This document shows, piece by piece, positions 1 to 5,954 of a stretch of 64,000 nt of DNA. The stretch is from positions 1 through 64,000 of the IMG/VR virus record IMGVR_UViG_3300029258_003221. The stretch is one strand, 5' to 3'. A program made the position numbers and the translations under genes. The stretch is from a virus. The notes beneath the pieces are model-generated. The model saw only the letters and a list, made by a program, of their open reading frames with translations, ran no database searches and was not told the origin of the DNA. Position 1 is the first letter of the stretch. The number at the start of each line of letters is the position of its first letter.

Positions 1-665
1 ATTGCCATGGAAGCATTTTGTCGAGCTGCATTGGCACCAGCAGCTTCATATCCACTAGCGAATATCACGACTTGTGGTTCGAAACCTAAATTGACAGATG
101 TAGTGCTTGTTCCATCTGTAAAAATACCTGCTGCTACATTAAGTCCAGCAGTGCCATCCCCACTGTCTGCTTCAGTGTAGTGAACAGTCATGCTTATGTA
201 ATCAATTCTAGCATCAACCTCTCTATCGTTTTCTTCGGCAGCAATAACAACGCCAAAGTTTGAATTATTGATATCAGAATAAGTCCAAGTTAGTCCCCAT
301 AATTCAGCAACACCACCAACGGTTACTGCTGCTACACTGGTAGGCCAATCACCGGGATCATCAGAAGCTCTATTGTCTCCTGATATAGTTCCACCTTTCA
401 CCAACCTAATAGATTCTGAATGTGCATTTCCCGGACCATCAGCATCTCTTTCGAAAGTTACTTCAATTCCATTAATTGTAGCATCAACAGGAATAGAGAA
501 ACCAAAATTTGTGGCTTTAATGTAATTGGAGATTTCTTCTCCAATGCCAACAACTGCATAAGATCCATTATTTGCTGTAACATTGCTTGTATTTGTCCAA
601 GCCTGTGTACCAATTGATGCATCATTCGCTACTGTGCTGGGGAAATTTGGACCTTCGGATGCCAT
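1..665 (-). CDS. Structural-type beta-sandwich protein, 3' part cut off by window edge
   Basis: An open frame runs without a stop from an ATG at 665 to the window edge, so only the first 221 codons are visible. The start is MASEGPNFPS and the sequence is rich in Gly, Asn, Thr and Asp with alternating hydrophobic residues, the pattern of extracellular beta-sandwich proteins. From memory, the stretch ATINGIEVTFERDADG resembles repeats in phage tail, fibre or virion-surface proteins and in secreted bacterial proteins; no search was run. Together with the next minus-strand gene it suggests a virion-protein neighbourhood. The function is not established; an adhesin or tail-fibre component is the best guess. 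Confidence 0.7.
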   Translation of the reverse strand, partial: MASEGPNFPSTVANDASIGTQAWTNTSNVTANNGSYAVVGIGEEISNYIKATNFGFSIPVDATINGIEVTFERDADGPGNAHSESIRLVKGGTISGDNRASDDPGDWPTSVAAVTVGGVAELWGLTWTYSDINNSNFGVVIAAEENDREVDARIDYISMTVHYTEADSGDGTAGLNVAAGIFTDGTSTTSVNLGFEPQVVIFASGYEAAGANAARQNASMA

Positions 666-711
666 GCTTTTTCCTAATTAAATTCAAGACATGATATTTA
701 CGTCTCATAAT

Positions 712-744
712 AAAAAAAACGCTCCCGGTGGGTGACCGGGAGCG
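712..744 (-). terminator. Rho-independent terminator
   Basis: A perfect 10-bp stem (720-729 with 735-744, CGCTCCCGGT / ACCGGGAGCG) with a 5-nt loop is followed on the minus strand by eight U residues (712-719). It lies directly downstream of the minus-strand gene at 808-1164 and would end that transcript before the next minus-strand gene. Confidence 0.9.
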
Positions 745-807
745 TCGGTAACAGAGAGTCAGGTCTTGTCTAAGACAATTCCCACTCCTAGGGTAATATG
801 CGTGGCA

Positions 808-1164
808 TTAGTTGCCAGTACTAGAGCCAGCACCTGAAACACCGAGCTTGATTACAGCCCATGTAACAGAGTTTGTGCCTGTTCCAGCCAATGTCAGTGT
901 GGTGGCAGTTGAAGTGATTGCCAAAGTTCCGCTGGTTGCAGCAGCAGTGCCACTTGCATCGCCAACGACAACAATGTAGTCACCAGAAACGCCGTCCATT
1001 GCTTCGAGGACAACTGTGGCAGCACCACCCGCAAGGGTAGCAGTACCAGCAGCCATAACTCGTGGACCGATCAAGTGACCAACACCAAGTGTCATGTGTG
1101 AAGAGCCTTTATTTTTTCCGTCAGCAGACCCAAGTCCGACGCCAGTTACAGATGTAGCCGCCAT
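808..1164 (-). CDS. Small Gly/Ala/Thr-rich virion-type protein
   Basis: A 118-residue protein made almost entirely of small residues (Gly, Ala, Thr, Ser, Val), with no charged core and no membrane segment. Such composition is common in phage head-decoration, tail-tube or fibre proteins, but no specific family is recognised. The start ATG at 1164 has a strong Shine-Dalgarno (AAGGAG, 7-8 nt upstream). It is a single-gene unit with its own strong terminator at 712-744, which fits a highly expressed structural protein. The assignment as structural is inference from composition and neighbourhood. Confidence 0.75.
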   Translation of the reverse strand: MAATSVTGVGLGSADGKNKGSSHMTLGVGHLIGPRVMAAGTATLAGGAATVVLEAMDGVSGDYIVVVGDASGTAAATSGTLAITSTATTLTLAGTGTNSVTWAVIKLGVSGAGSSTGN

Positions 1165-1320
1165 AGTGTTAATCTCCTTGGAATTAAAATCCTATGTTTT
1201 TTGTGCTTTGTGATTTCAAAGCCATTTTCACAGGTATCTATGACCTTCACACATATTGTTTTAGTTTTCGGTGCGCCAAAGTATCGTAAAAAAATGCATT
1301 TGGTGAACGTAAATAGAATA

Positions 1321-1893
1321 ATGGATGAAACACAGAAGCAAATTGTCACAGGAACCGTGTTAGGCGGTTCATCATTATACAAGCAGAGCAAAGGTCGAAA
1401 CTACTTTCTTTCAATGCGTAGTAAAGATCCTGTTTGGCTATGGTACAAAATTGCAATTCTGCAATCTTATTTTACTTCTGATAAACTGACTCAGCAAAAT
1501 GTAACTTATCGTTGCTGTTCTATTTGTCATGAAAACTTCACTGATTTATATCATCTACTTTACAAAGATGACAAAAGGCATCTTACAGAAGAGATTCTCA
1601 ATAAAATTACAGCAACAGGTTTAATGACTTGGTGGCTGGAAGGAGGCGGTTGGGCAGGAAGAGGCAAGAAAAATGCTTATCTTAATACAACAATGTTGGG
1701 AGAAGAAGGGACCAATCTTGTTCAGCGGTATTTCAGTGAATATTATGGAATCAAATGTAATGTCAACAAAAACAAGAATCGACGGAAAGTTTTGCTTAGT
1801 GTTCAGGGGACTTTGAAATTTTGGAAAACCGTTGAAGACAAATTTCCAAATTTTTACATTACAAGAATAGAAAAAGCCCTCAAAGCCAATTAA
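1321..1893 (+). CDS. LAGLIDADG-type homing endonuclease (free-standing)
   Basis: A protein of about 190 residues with the layout of single-chain LAGLIDADG_2 endonucleases. TGTVLGGSSL near residues 10-19 sits where the first LAGLIDADG helix is expected, YKIAILQSYF follows, then YHLLYK, and the second helix is represented by LMTWWLEGGG. The acidic residue usual at the end of helix 1 (GDG) reads GGS here and helix 2 ends EGGG, so catalytic competence is uncertain. The start is ambiguous: ATG 1321 gives the family-like N-terminus, while ATG 1294 and TTG 1201 are longer options without better ribosome sites. Its 3' end contains the terminator of the opposing gene. Confidence 0.7.
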   Translation: MDETQKQIVTGTVLGGSSLYKQSKGRNYFLSMRSKDPVWLWYKIAILQSYFTSDKLTQQNVTYRCCSICHENFTDLYHLLYKDDKRHLTEEILNKITATGLMTWWLEGGGWAGRGKKNAYLNTTMLGEEGTNLVQRYFSEYYGIKCNVNKNKNRRKVLLSVQGTLKFWKTVEDKFPNFYITRIEKALKAN

Positions 1894-1907
1894 GACCTTG
1901 AGGGCTT
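1871..1907 (-). terminator. Rho-independent terminator inside the 3' end of the opposing gene
   Basis: A 10-bp stem (1874-1883 with 1898-1907, AAGCCCTCAA / TTGAGGGCTT) is followed on the minus strand by a run of U residues (1871-1875). It lies 20 bases beyond the stop of the minus-strand gene at 1927-2787. It also overlaps the last codons of the endonuclease gene on the other strand and may stop both convergent transcripts. Confidence 0.75.
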
Positions 1908-1926
1908 GATTGTTCAGAAACTGAGA

Positions 1927-2787
1927 TTACTCAGTCATTTTATCTTCTTCGGTCATTTCGTCGGTCATGTCATCAGCGACAACATCTTCAACGATTGGTT
2001 CTTCGATCATTTCATCAGTTGTGTCTTCAACGACTGGCTCTTCAACCATTTCGTCAGTTATGTCTTCAACAACGTCTTCAACGATTGGTTCTTCGACCAT
2101 GTCATCTTCAATGACGATCACATCATCGGTTGTGTCTTCAACAACATCTTCAATGATTGGTTCTTCGACCATGTCATCAGTTGTGTCTTCAACAACGTCT
2201 TCAACGATTGGTTCTTCGACCATGTCATCAGTTGTGTCTTCAACTGGTGCTTCAATGACATCCACAATAACTGGTGCCTCTGGAGCAGAAGGTGGGACAA
2301 CATCGATAACAGTAAACTCATAATGAGTACCGTCTGGAGAGCGGTTTCCAGCATCGTCGATATCAACCAAATAAACCATGCAGTGAGCATCTTCTGGAAG
2401 TGTCAACTTCCATTCCATAATGCTCAAATCCGTAATTTCATGGACTTCCTCTACGCCATCAACGATGACGTGCAGTTCACGACTGACAACGTCGTTAGCT
2501 CCAAGAGCAGGCAGTCCAAGTGTGTAAATATAATTCATGTCAGTTTGATCCTCCATAATTGACAAGATGGTGACTTGCTCAGGTTGTGGTAAAACAACCT
2601 CCGGTTCTGGCTCGGGCGTAGGCTCGGGCTCTGGTTCAGGGATGGGCTCTGGCACAGGAATCGGCTCTGGCGCAGGCACCGGTTCTGGTTCTGTTGTTTC
2701 TGGCTCGATTTTGAACACAGCCCAAATCAAAACGATTTGGATAATCAAGTGCAAAATGCAAGCAATAATGAGCAATAGTATCCACAT
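1927..2787 (-). CDS. Membrane-anchored protein with Pro-Glu stalk and acidic tandem repeats
   Basis: A 286-residue protein in four parts. Residues 1-26 form one strongly hydrophobic membrane segment. Residues about 30-70 are a PEPEP-rich rigid linker. Residues about 70-165 form a compact domain with LHVIVDGVEEV and a YLVDIDDAGN stretch that resembles Ig/FN3-like domains. From about residue 180 to the end, units of the type VEDTTDDMVEEPIVEDV repeat about six times. The protein is probably exported and tethered to the inner membrane with a very acidic free tail. No family is recognised; a role at the envelope, for example superinfection exclusion, would be speculation. The repeats imply copy-number change by slippage. 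Confidence 0.75.
   Translation of the reverse strand: MWILLLIIACILHLIIQIVLIWAVFKIEPETTEPEPVPAPEPIPVPEPIPEPEPEPTPEPEPEVVLPQPEQVTILSIMEDQTDMNYIYTLGLPALGANDVVSRELHVIVDGVEEVHEITDLSIMEWKLTLPEDAHCMVYLVDIDDAGNRSPDGTHYEFTVIDVVPPSAPEAPVIVDVIEAPVEDTTDDMVEEPIVEDVVEDTTDDMVEEPIIEDVVEDTTDDVIVIEDDMVEEPIVEDVVEDITDEMVEEPVVEDTTDEMIEEPIVEDVVADDMTDEMTEEDKMTE
1960..2250 (-). repeat. In-frame DNA repeats encoding the acidic tail
   Basis: Imperfect direct repeats of about 50 bases (each holding a CTTCAACGATTGGTTCTTCG-like core, plus strand) occur at least five times. They encode the VEEPIVEDV units of the overlapping gene. Their spacing is a multiple of three and they have no spacers of uniform length, so they are coding repeats and not a CRISPR array. 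Confidence 0.8.
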
Positions 2788-2840
2788 AACGCATGTATCT
2801 ATGCGTAATAAGTATATCTCTGTATGTTTGAGAAAGTTGC

Positions 2841-2868
2841 TTTACAAGTTCTTTTTTTGTCGTACAAT
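2841..2868 (+). promoter_or_regulatory. Sigma70-type promoter
   Basis: TTTACA (2841-2846) and TACAAT (2863-2868) are separated by 16 bases. The preceding bases extend the match with the second strong promoter of the window at 6966: both read TTGCTTTACA and end in TACAATG or TAAAATG. It is placed about 50 bases before the H1-like gene. Confidence 0.6.
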
Positions 2869-2919
2869 GTTTTCATGAACAAACTCAAATTCCCCGTTAC
2901 TCGTTTCATGAGGTGACAC

Positions 2920-3378
2920 GTGTCTGCACAAAATCTTTCCATTGAACGACTCGAAAGCATTCTACAAAAACGTCGTTCTGATGCTCAGGATCTGGAAAAC
3001 AAAAGGAACAAACTTCTGGCTCAACTTGAAATCATCGACAACAAGTTGACAAAGATCAAAGGTGGGTCAACCACAAAGAAAACAAAAAGCCGATCTGTTG
3101 TTCGTGCAAGCAATGATCGACCGCTTCGTGCTTTTGTTGCTGATGCTCTGAAAAAGGAGCCTGCAAATTTGCAGGAAATCACTGACCGTGTGCTGAAAGC
3201 TGGATATAAATCCAACAGCTCTAAGTTCAAGAACGTTGTGTATCAAAGTCTTTTCCACAATGAAGAATTTGTTCATGACGCCAAAACAGGTCAGTATTCT
3301 TACAAAGCCAAGAAAAAGGCGGTGAAAAAGAAGACCACCAAGCGAACAACCAAGAAGAAGGTGGCGAAAAAGAACTGA
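2920..3378 (+). CDS. Histone-H1-like winged-helix protein with Lys-rich tail
   Basis: A 152-residue basic protein starting at GTG 2920. Residues 1-50 are a coiled coil (LESILQKRRS onward). Residues about 67-128 form a small winged-helix-like domain (LRAFVADALKKEP, then FKNVVYQSLF). The last 25 residues are almost only Lys, Thr and Arg (KKTTKRTTKKK). The architecture is that of bacterial H1/AlgP-like nucleoid proteins; from memory the FKNVVYQSL core is frequent in planctomycete proteins. The likely role is binding phage or host DNA. It has its own promoter (2841) and terminator (3395-3426), so it is a monocistronic unit. Confidence 0.75.
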   Translation: MSAQNLSIERLESILQKRRSDAQDLENKRNKLLAQLEIIDNKLTKIKGGSTTKKTKSRSVVRASNDRPLRAFVADALKKEPANLQEITDRVLKAGYKSNSSKFKNVVYQSLFHNEEFVHDAKTGQYSYKAKKKAVKKKTTKRTTKKKVAKKN

Positions 3379-3394
3379 TTTTTATTCAAGAATC

Positions 3395-3426
3395 AAAAAA
3401 GCCACTCCGAAAGGGGTGGCTTTTTT
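3395..3426. terminator. Bidirectional terminator with GAAA tetraloop
   Basis: A stem of GCCACTCC / GGGGTGGC closed by a GAAA loop is flanked by six A on the left and six T on the right, so it reads as a terminator on both strands. It follows the stop of the H1-like gene by 16 bases. Confidence 0.92.
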
Positions 3427-3451
3427 ATTTGGAATACTCTAATATTCAACT

Positions 3452-3739
3452 ATGATTAAAGTACTTAAACTCACAACTGGCGAAGACATCATTGCAGATG
3501 TCGAAGTTTCCGAAAACACATATACGCTCAAACAATCTATTCGACTTTTGCTGACTCCTGAAGGAGGCGTAGTAATGATGCCATATGCACCGTTTTTGTC
3601 AACTGATACGGTTGACATCAAAGATGAATTGGTTGTTTTTTCAGGTGAACCTGAACCTAAATTGAAAAACTCTTACAATTCAAAGTTTGGCAATGGAATT
3701 GTTACTGCGGGTGCGGCTGATCTTAAGATCGTCACATGA
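3452..3739 (+). CDS. Sm-like (LSm-type) small phage protein
   Basis: A 95-residue protein beginning MIKVLKLTTGEDIIADVE and continuing with a strongly beta-strand pattern (RLLLTPEGGVVMMPYAPF). From memory this matches a family of small proteins in T4-like cyanophages described as Sm-like, which keep the LTTGE-type first strand and turn. LSm proteins form rings that bind single-stranded RNA, so a role in RNA binding is plausible but not shown. The stop overlaps the start of the next gene in an ATGA, which implies translational coupling. Confidence 0.65.
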   Translation: MIKVLKLTTGEDIIADVEVSENTYTLKQSIRLLLTPEGGVVMMPYAPFLSTDTVDIKDELVVFSGEPEPKLKNSYNSKFGNGIVTAGAADLKIVT

Positions 3740-3993
3740 AAAATCTGATCGACATCATTAATCAGATATTTGATGTGATACCAGACAGCTACGAAGATAA
3801 AGAATTTTTGTCTTTGAAGCTTGGGAGCATTAAAGAAAGCAGTAGATTGGCTTCACCAGAAACGCAAAGGCTTTGCTGGAGTAGATTTTTTTATGTCATT
3901 GACGAATGCATTTCGCCAATTGAAGAAGATTGGAAAACGTCAGTGGCTTTAATTATTCAAAGTGAAGCCACTGACTGGAAACAAGGTTTTTAA
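3736..3993 (+). CDS. Small hypothetical protein
   Basis: An 85-residue mixed-charge protein with no membrane segment or cysteine motif. Its ATG overlaps the TGA of the LSm-like gene (ATGA), so both are probably made from one transcript in fixed ratio. The family is not recognised. It converges with a minus-strand gene whose stop overlaps its own stop region at 3990-3993. Confidence 0.65.
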   Translation: MKNLIDIINQIFDVIPDSYEDKEFLSLKLGSIKESSRLASPETQRLCWSRFFYVIDECISPIEEDWKTSVALIIQSEATDWKQGF

Positions 3994-4160
3994 TCAACCA
4001 AACTTCGCATCATTGCCAAAGATTGTTTGAGAGAATCATTGTCAGTATGTTGACCAACTTCTTCATCCAAACGAATAAGTAATTCCTGAAGTTTGTCAAG
4101 TTGAATATATTCTTGACAAATTTGAACAATGTGAGTAGCTTCTGATGTAGTCGTAGGCAT
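3990..4160 (-). CDS. Small helical hypothetical protein
   Basis: A 56-residue, mostly helical protein (IVQICQEYIQLDKLQELLIRL). ATG 4160 is chosen because it has a strong Shine-Dalgarno (GGGAGGG about 8 nt upstream); a longer reading to 4313 would run into the divergent plus-strand gene. The amphipathic helices suggest an oligomer or a partner-binding protein. The family is not recognised. Confidence 0.55.
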   Translation of the reverse strand: MPTTTSEATHIVQICQEYIQLDKLQELLIRLDEEVGQHTDNDSLKQSLAMMRSLVD

Positions 4161-4233
4161 TTTTTGCCCTCCCTTCTCTTCTAAAAGAGTTTCGAATTCA
4201 CAATTTGCAATCCAAAAATTGGGCTGTTTCTCA

Positions 4234-4752
4234 ATGAGCATAAAATGCGTATCTGATATTGATCGCCCGCTTATTGTCGGTGAAAGATACAAAGTAGAAT
4301 GCTTGAAGGCCAAAATAGGAAAACGGTTATTTTGGTTGCCTGTTCTTTGTTCACATGTTGGAGATTTTTCAGAAGAAAATCATTTTCATTTAGACAGTCG
4401 ATTTCTTACTGATTTCTTTTATAAATTGCTTAATTGGAAGCCACATTATGTTTTTGGCGTTCCTGATGATCAGATTTTAGGCAAAAGACTGAAGATCAAA
4501 ACTTGTGTACGCCAATTTGGAATTCCACACACAGATCAAGTTGATACTTTTCGCAAACTTCAAAATCTTTGCAAAAACAGAATTGTCAATTGTTTGACCT
4601 GCCCCCATCAAGGTGTTGATCTTAGCCAAGTGCCTGTCACAAATACTTTAAACGAATCTGTTCGTTATTGCCCGGCACATGGGTTGAAATGGAGTGCAGA
4701 AGATGGAAGAATGATTGAAAGAGACTCATTTTTTGAAATTTCCGGCATATGA
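4234..4752 (+). CDS. Protein with C-terminal Rieske-type [2Fe-2S] motif
   Basis: A 172-residue protein. Its C-terminal third holds C123-P-H125-Q-G and, 20 residues later, C146-P-A-H149-G-L. This is the C-x-H ... C-x2-H ligand set of Rieske clusters and resembles the CPHxG / CPxHG form found in dioxygenase ferredoxin components. The N-terminal 110 residues carry no recognised domain but contain a partly hydrophobic, aromatic-rich segment (FFYKLLNWKPHYVFG). The ligand geometry supports iron-sulfur binding; an electron-transfer role and any partner oxygenase are inference. ATG 4234 is preferred over TTG 4219. The stop overlaps the next small ORF. Confidence 0.7.
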   Translation: MSIKCVSDIDRPLIVGERYKVECLKAKIGKRLFWLPVLCSHVGDFSEENHFHLDSRFLTDFFYKLLNWKPHYVFGVPDDQILGKRLKIKTCVRQFGIPHTDQVDTFRKLQNLCKNRIVNCLTCPHQGVDLSQVPVTNTLNESVRYCPAHGLKWSAEDGRMIERDSFFEISGI

Positions 4753-4753
4753 A

Positions 4754-4933
4754 ATGCTGTGTTTACTAAAGTCTTTATTGGTTATTGTGTCTTTCGTGTT
4801 GTTTGGCACATCGATTCAATTGATGATTTTGGGAAATTTTTTGATTGGGGGCTTGCTTTTGATTCCCGCTACAGATATACTTCGAGACATCTGTGAAACT
4901 CAAAAGAGTTTGGCACACCAGTTGCATAAATAA
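4754..4933 (+). CDS. Small two-helix membrane protein
   Basis: A 59-residue protein (an ATG at 4715 in frame would add 13 residues overlapping the previous gene). It has two hydrophobic segments, LLVIVSFVLFG and MILGNFLIGGLLLIP, then a short polar tail. It begins two bases after the stop of the Rieske-type gene, so it is probably co-transcribed and might anchor that protein or act alone as a membrane factor. The family is not recognised. Confidence 0.55.
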   Translation: MLCLLKSLLVIVSFVLFGTSIQLMILGNFLIGGLLLIPATDILRDICETQKSLAHQLHK

Positions 4934-4978
4934 GCCACAGACATTAATTTCACTGTCATTTTGACACAGGAGAAGATC

Positions 4979-5329
4979 ATGAAACCCGACACGTAGAACG
5001 TCAAACATTACAGCTATATCTTTGTCAGGGAAGACCTGACAACCTCTCAGCAGGCGGTACAATGCTGTCATGCCGCCATCAACGCCACTGCCAAATACGG
5101 TCTAGGCGATTTGCCAGACCATCCTTATCTTGTCATCTTGGCAGTCAAGAATGAATCCAAGTTGCTCCGGGTACAAAAATACCTGTCAGAGCACGGAATT
5201 CAGTTCTCTTCTTTTCACGAGTCTGATCTCGATAATGAGCTTACGGCTATTGCGACCGAGCCCATTAAAGAGCATCAACGTGCAATCTTCCGCAAGTATC
5301 AGTGCCTTAAACCAAGGGAGGCTGCGTGA
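4979..5329 (+). CDS. Peptidyl-tRNA hydrolase 2 (PTH2)-like protein interrupted by in-frame TAG at codon 6
   Basis: An AGGAG Shine-Dalgarno lies seven bases before ATG 4979. The frame reads Met-Lys-Pro-Asp-Thr, then TAG (4994-4996), then a continuous 110-codon reading starting VKHYSYIFVRED and ending in TGA. The conserved body includes SQQAVQCCHAAINA, YLVILAVKNE and NELTAIATEPI, which match from memory the PTH2-like proteins of T4-type phages, whose conserved part begins exactly at KHY. No ATG, GTG or TTG exists between the TAG and the conserved core, and the first downstream start (TTG 5111) would delete a third of the fold. Production of the whole protein therefore needs reading of TAG, and a CUA tRNA lies 350 bases downstream. 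A pseudogene or a base error is the alternative. Confidence 0.7.
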
Positions 5330-5511
5330 TGAGTCAAATCAAAGACCTTATCGAAGAACTAAAATCTCTTACCCGTTATGACATGGAAGTCAGAGAATAT
5401 GGTCGAACCAAATTTCGTGATTCACATGCTGAAGCACGTGAAGTGGTTTCTGGAGATGGAGACTGGGTGGAGTGGGAAGATATTGTTTATTTGATCAAGG
5501 AGTATGAATGA
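5329..5511 (+). CDS. Small acidic hypothetical protein
   Basis: A 60-residue acidic protein starting at ATG 5329, with GGGAGG seven bases upstream; the stop of the PTH2-like gene overlaps this start (TGATG). The C-terminus GDWVEWEDIVYLIKEYE is a short amphipathic helix. It is the last protein gene before the tRNA island, with 10 bases between its stop and the first tRNA-like element. The function is unknown. Confidence 0.6.
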   Translation: MSQIKDLIEELKSLTRYDMEVREYGRTKFRDSHAEAREVVSGDGDWVEWEDIVYLIKEYE

Positions 5512-5521
5512 GTTTGAATGT

Positions 5522-5671
5522 GGGACAGAGGTGGATTGGTTCACACAAACCAACAATTTGTTGTTGGCCTGCATGGGTTCGAGTCCTGACAGGATGCAAT
5601 GAATTGTTGGGGAGGCAGAATTGCCAGCCGTTTTCGGAACGGCCTTGCAGGTTCGATTCCTGCCTGTCCCA
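5522..5671 (+). tRNA. Expanded tRNA-Arg(TCG)-like gene
   Basis: The 3' half is canonical. The anticodon arm is GCCGT-TTTCGGA-ACGGC (anticodon TCG at 5634-5636), the T-arm GCAGG-TTCGATT-CCTGC, and the acceptor strand CTGTCCC-A. The matching 5' acceptor strand GGGACAG is at 5522-5528, followed by a D-arm-like GTG-GATTGGTT-CAC. Between D-arm and anticodon arm lie about 80 extra bases (5545-5626), which themselves contain a second T-arm-like GGGTTCGAGTCC (5575-5586). The total of 150 bases is far above tRNA length. It may be a fusion of two tRNA genes, an interrupted tRNA that needs processing, or a decaying copy. Confidence 0.45.
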
Positions 5672-5676
5672 CTTAT

Positions 5677-5751
5677 GGGTGCGTAGCTCAATTGGCAGAG
5701 CAGCGAGTTCTAGCCTCGTGTTTGTTGCAGGTTCGATCCCTGTCGCACCTT
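5677..5751 (+). tRNA. Amber suppressor tRNA, anticodon CUA
   Basis: The cloverleaf is complete: acceptor GGGTGCG / CGCACCT (G1-U72 wobble), D-arm GCTC-AATTGGCA-GAGC, anticodon arm GCGAG-TTCTAGC-CTCGT, a 7-base variable loop, and T-arm GCAGG-TTCGATC-CCTGT. U33 is present and positions 34-36 (5710-5712) read CUA, which pairs with the stop codon UAG. Position 37 is G rather than the usual A for a tRNA ending in A36, and the discriminator base is U; no CCA is encoded. These features hint that it was derived by anticodon change from another isoacceptor. The amino acid it carries cannot be read. The genes immediately before and after the island contain early in-frame TAG codons. Confidence 0.78.
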
Positions 5752-5756
5752 TTTTA

Positions 5757-5914
5757 CCGCAGGTAGCTCAGTTGGTAGAGCGTTGCTTGTGTTGAAGCTA
5801 AGACAATGGTGTACAACATTGAATTAGTGAATGCACACGTGCTGTCAAAAGTGGCCACTTTTGGCTGTCATGTAAACATAGCAGAGGTCGGAGGTTCGAG
5901 TCCTCAACTGCGGA
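5757..5914 (+). tRNA. tRNA-like gene with an 85-base insertion in the anticodon loop
   Basis: The 5' half is standard (acceptor CCGCAGG, D-arm GCTC-AGTTGGTA-GAGC, then TTGCT at 5783-5787). The 3' half is standard too (AGCAG at 5880-5884, variable AGGTC, T-arm GGAGG-TTCGAGT-CCTC, acceptor CTGCGG). TTGCT pairs with AGCAG, so the expected 7-base anticodon loop is replaced by 92 bases (5788-5879). The insert holds a 16-base palindrome centred on GTGGCCAC. It is much shorter than a group I intron, and no splice choice gives a canonical U33 loop, so the anticodon cannot be assigned. It could be an intron-bearing tRNA, a tRNA-like regulatory RNA or a disrupted gene. Confidence 0.45.
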
Positions 5915-5954
5915 ATATTTTCATTTTTCCCCGGATAGAAAGGAAGAAGTTGTG

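Noticed and set aside
746-758. 13-base match between 746-758 and the terminase leader near 54030
   Set aside because: A few dozen such matches are expected by chance in 64 kb on two strands, and the contexts differ.
1960-2260. CRISPR array
   Set aside because: Repeats are in frame, imperfect, not separated by unique spacers, and encode a repeated protein segment.
3990-4313. 107-codon minus-strand reading of the gene at 3990
   Set aside because: The first 51 codons overlap the start of the divergent Rieske-type gene, and a strong ribosome site exists at ATG 4160.
5522-5671. tmRNA
   Set aside because: At 150 bases it is much too short, it has a true anticodon arm (TCG), and no tag-peptide frame with a resume codon was found.
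5788-5879. Group I intron in the tRNA anticodon loop
   Set aside because: The insert of about 85 bases is far below the minimum for a group I core, and no P3-P7 pairing or conserved G-binding segment is visible.
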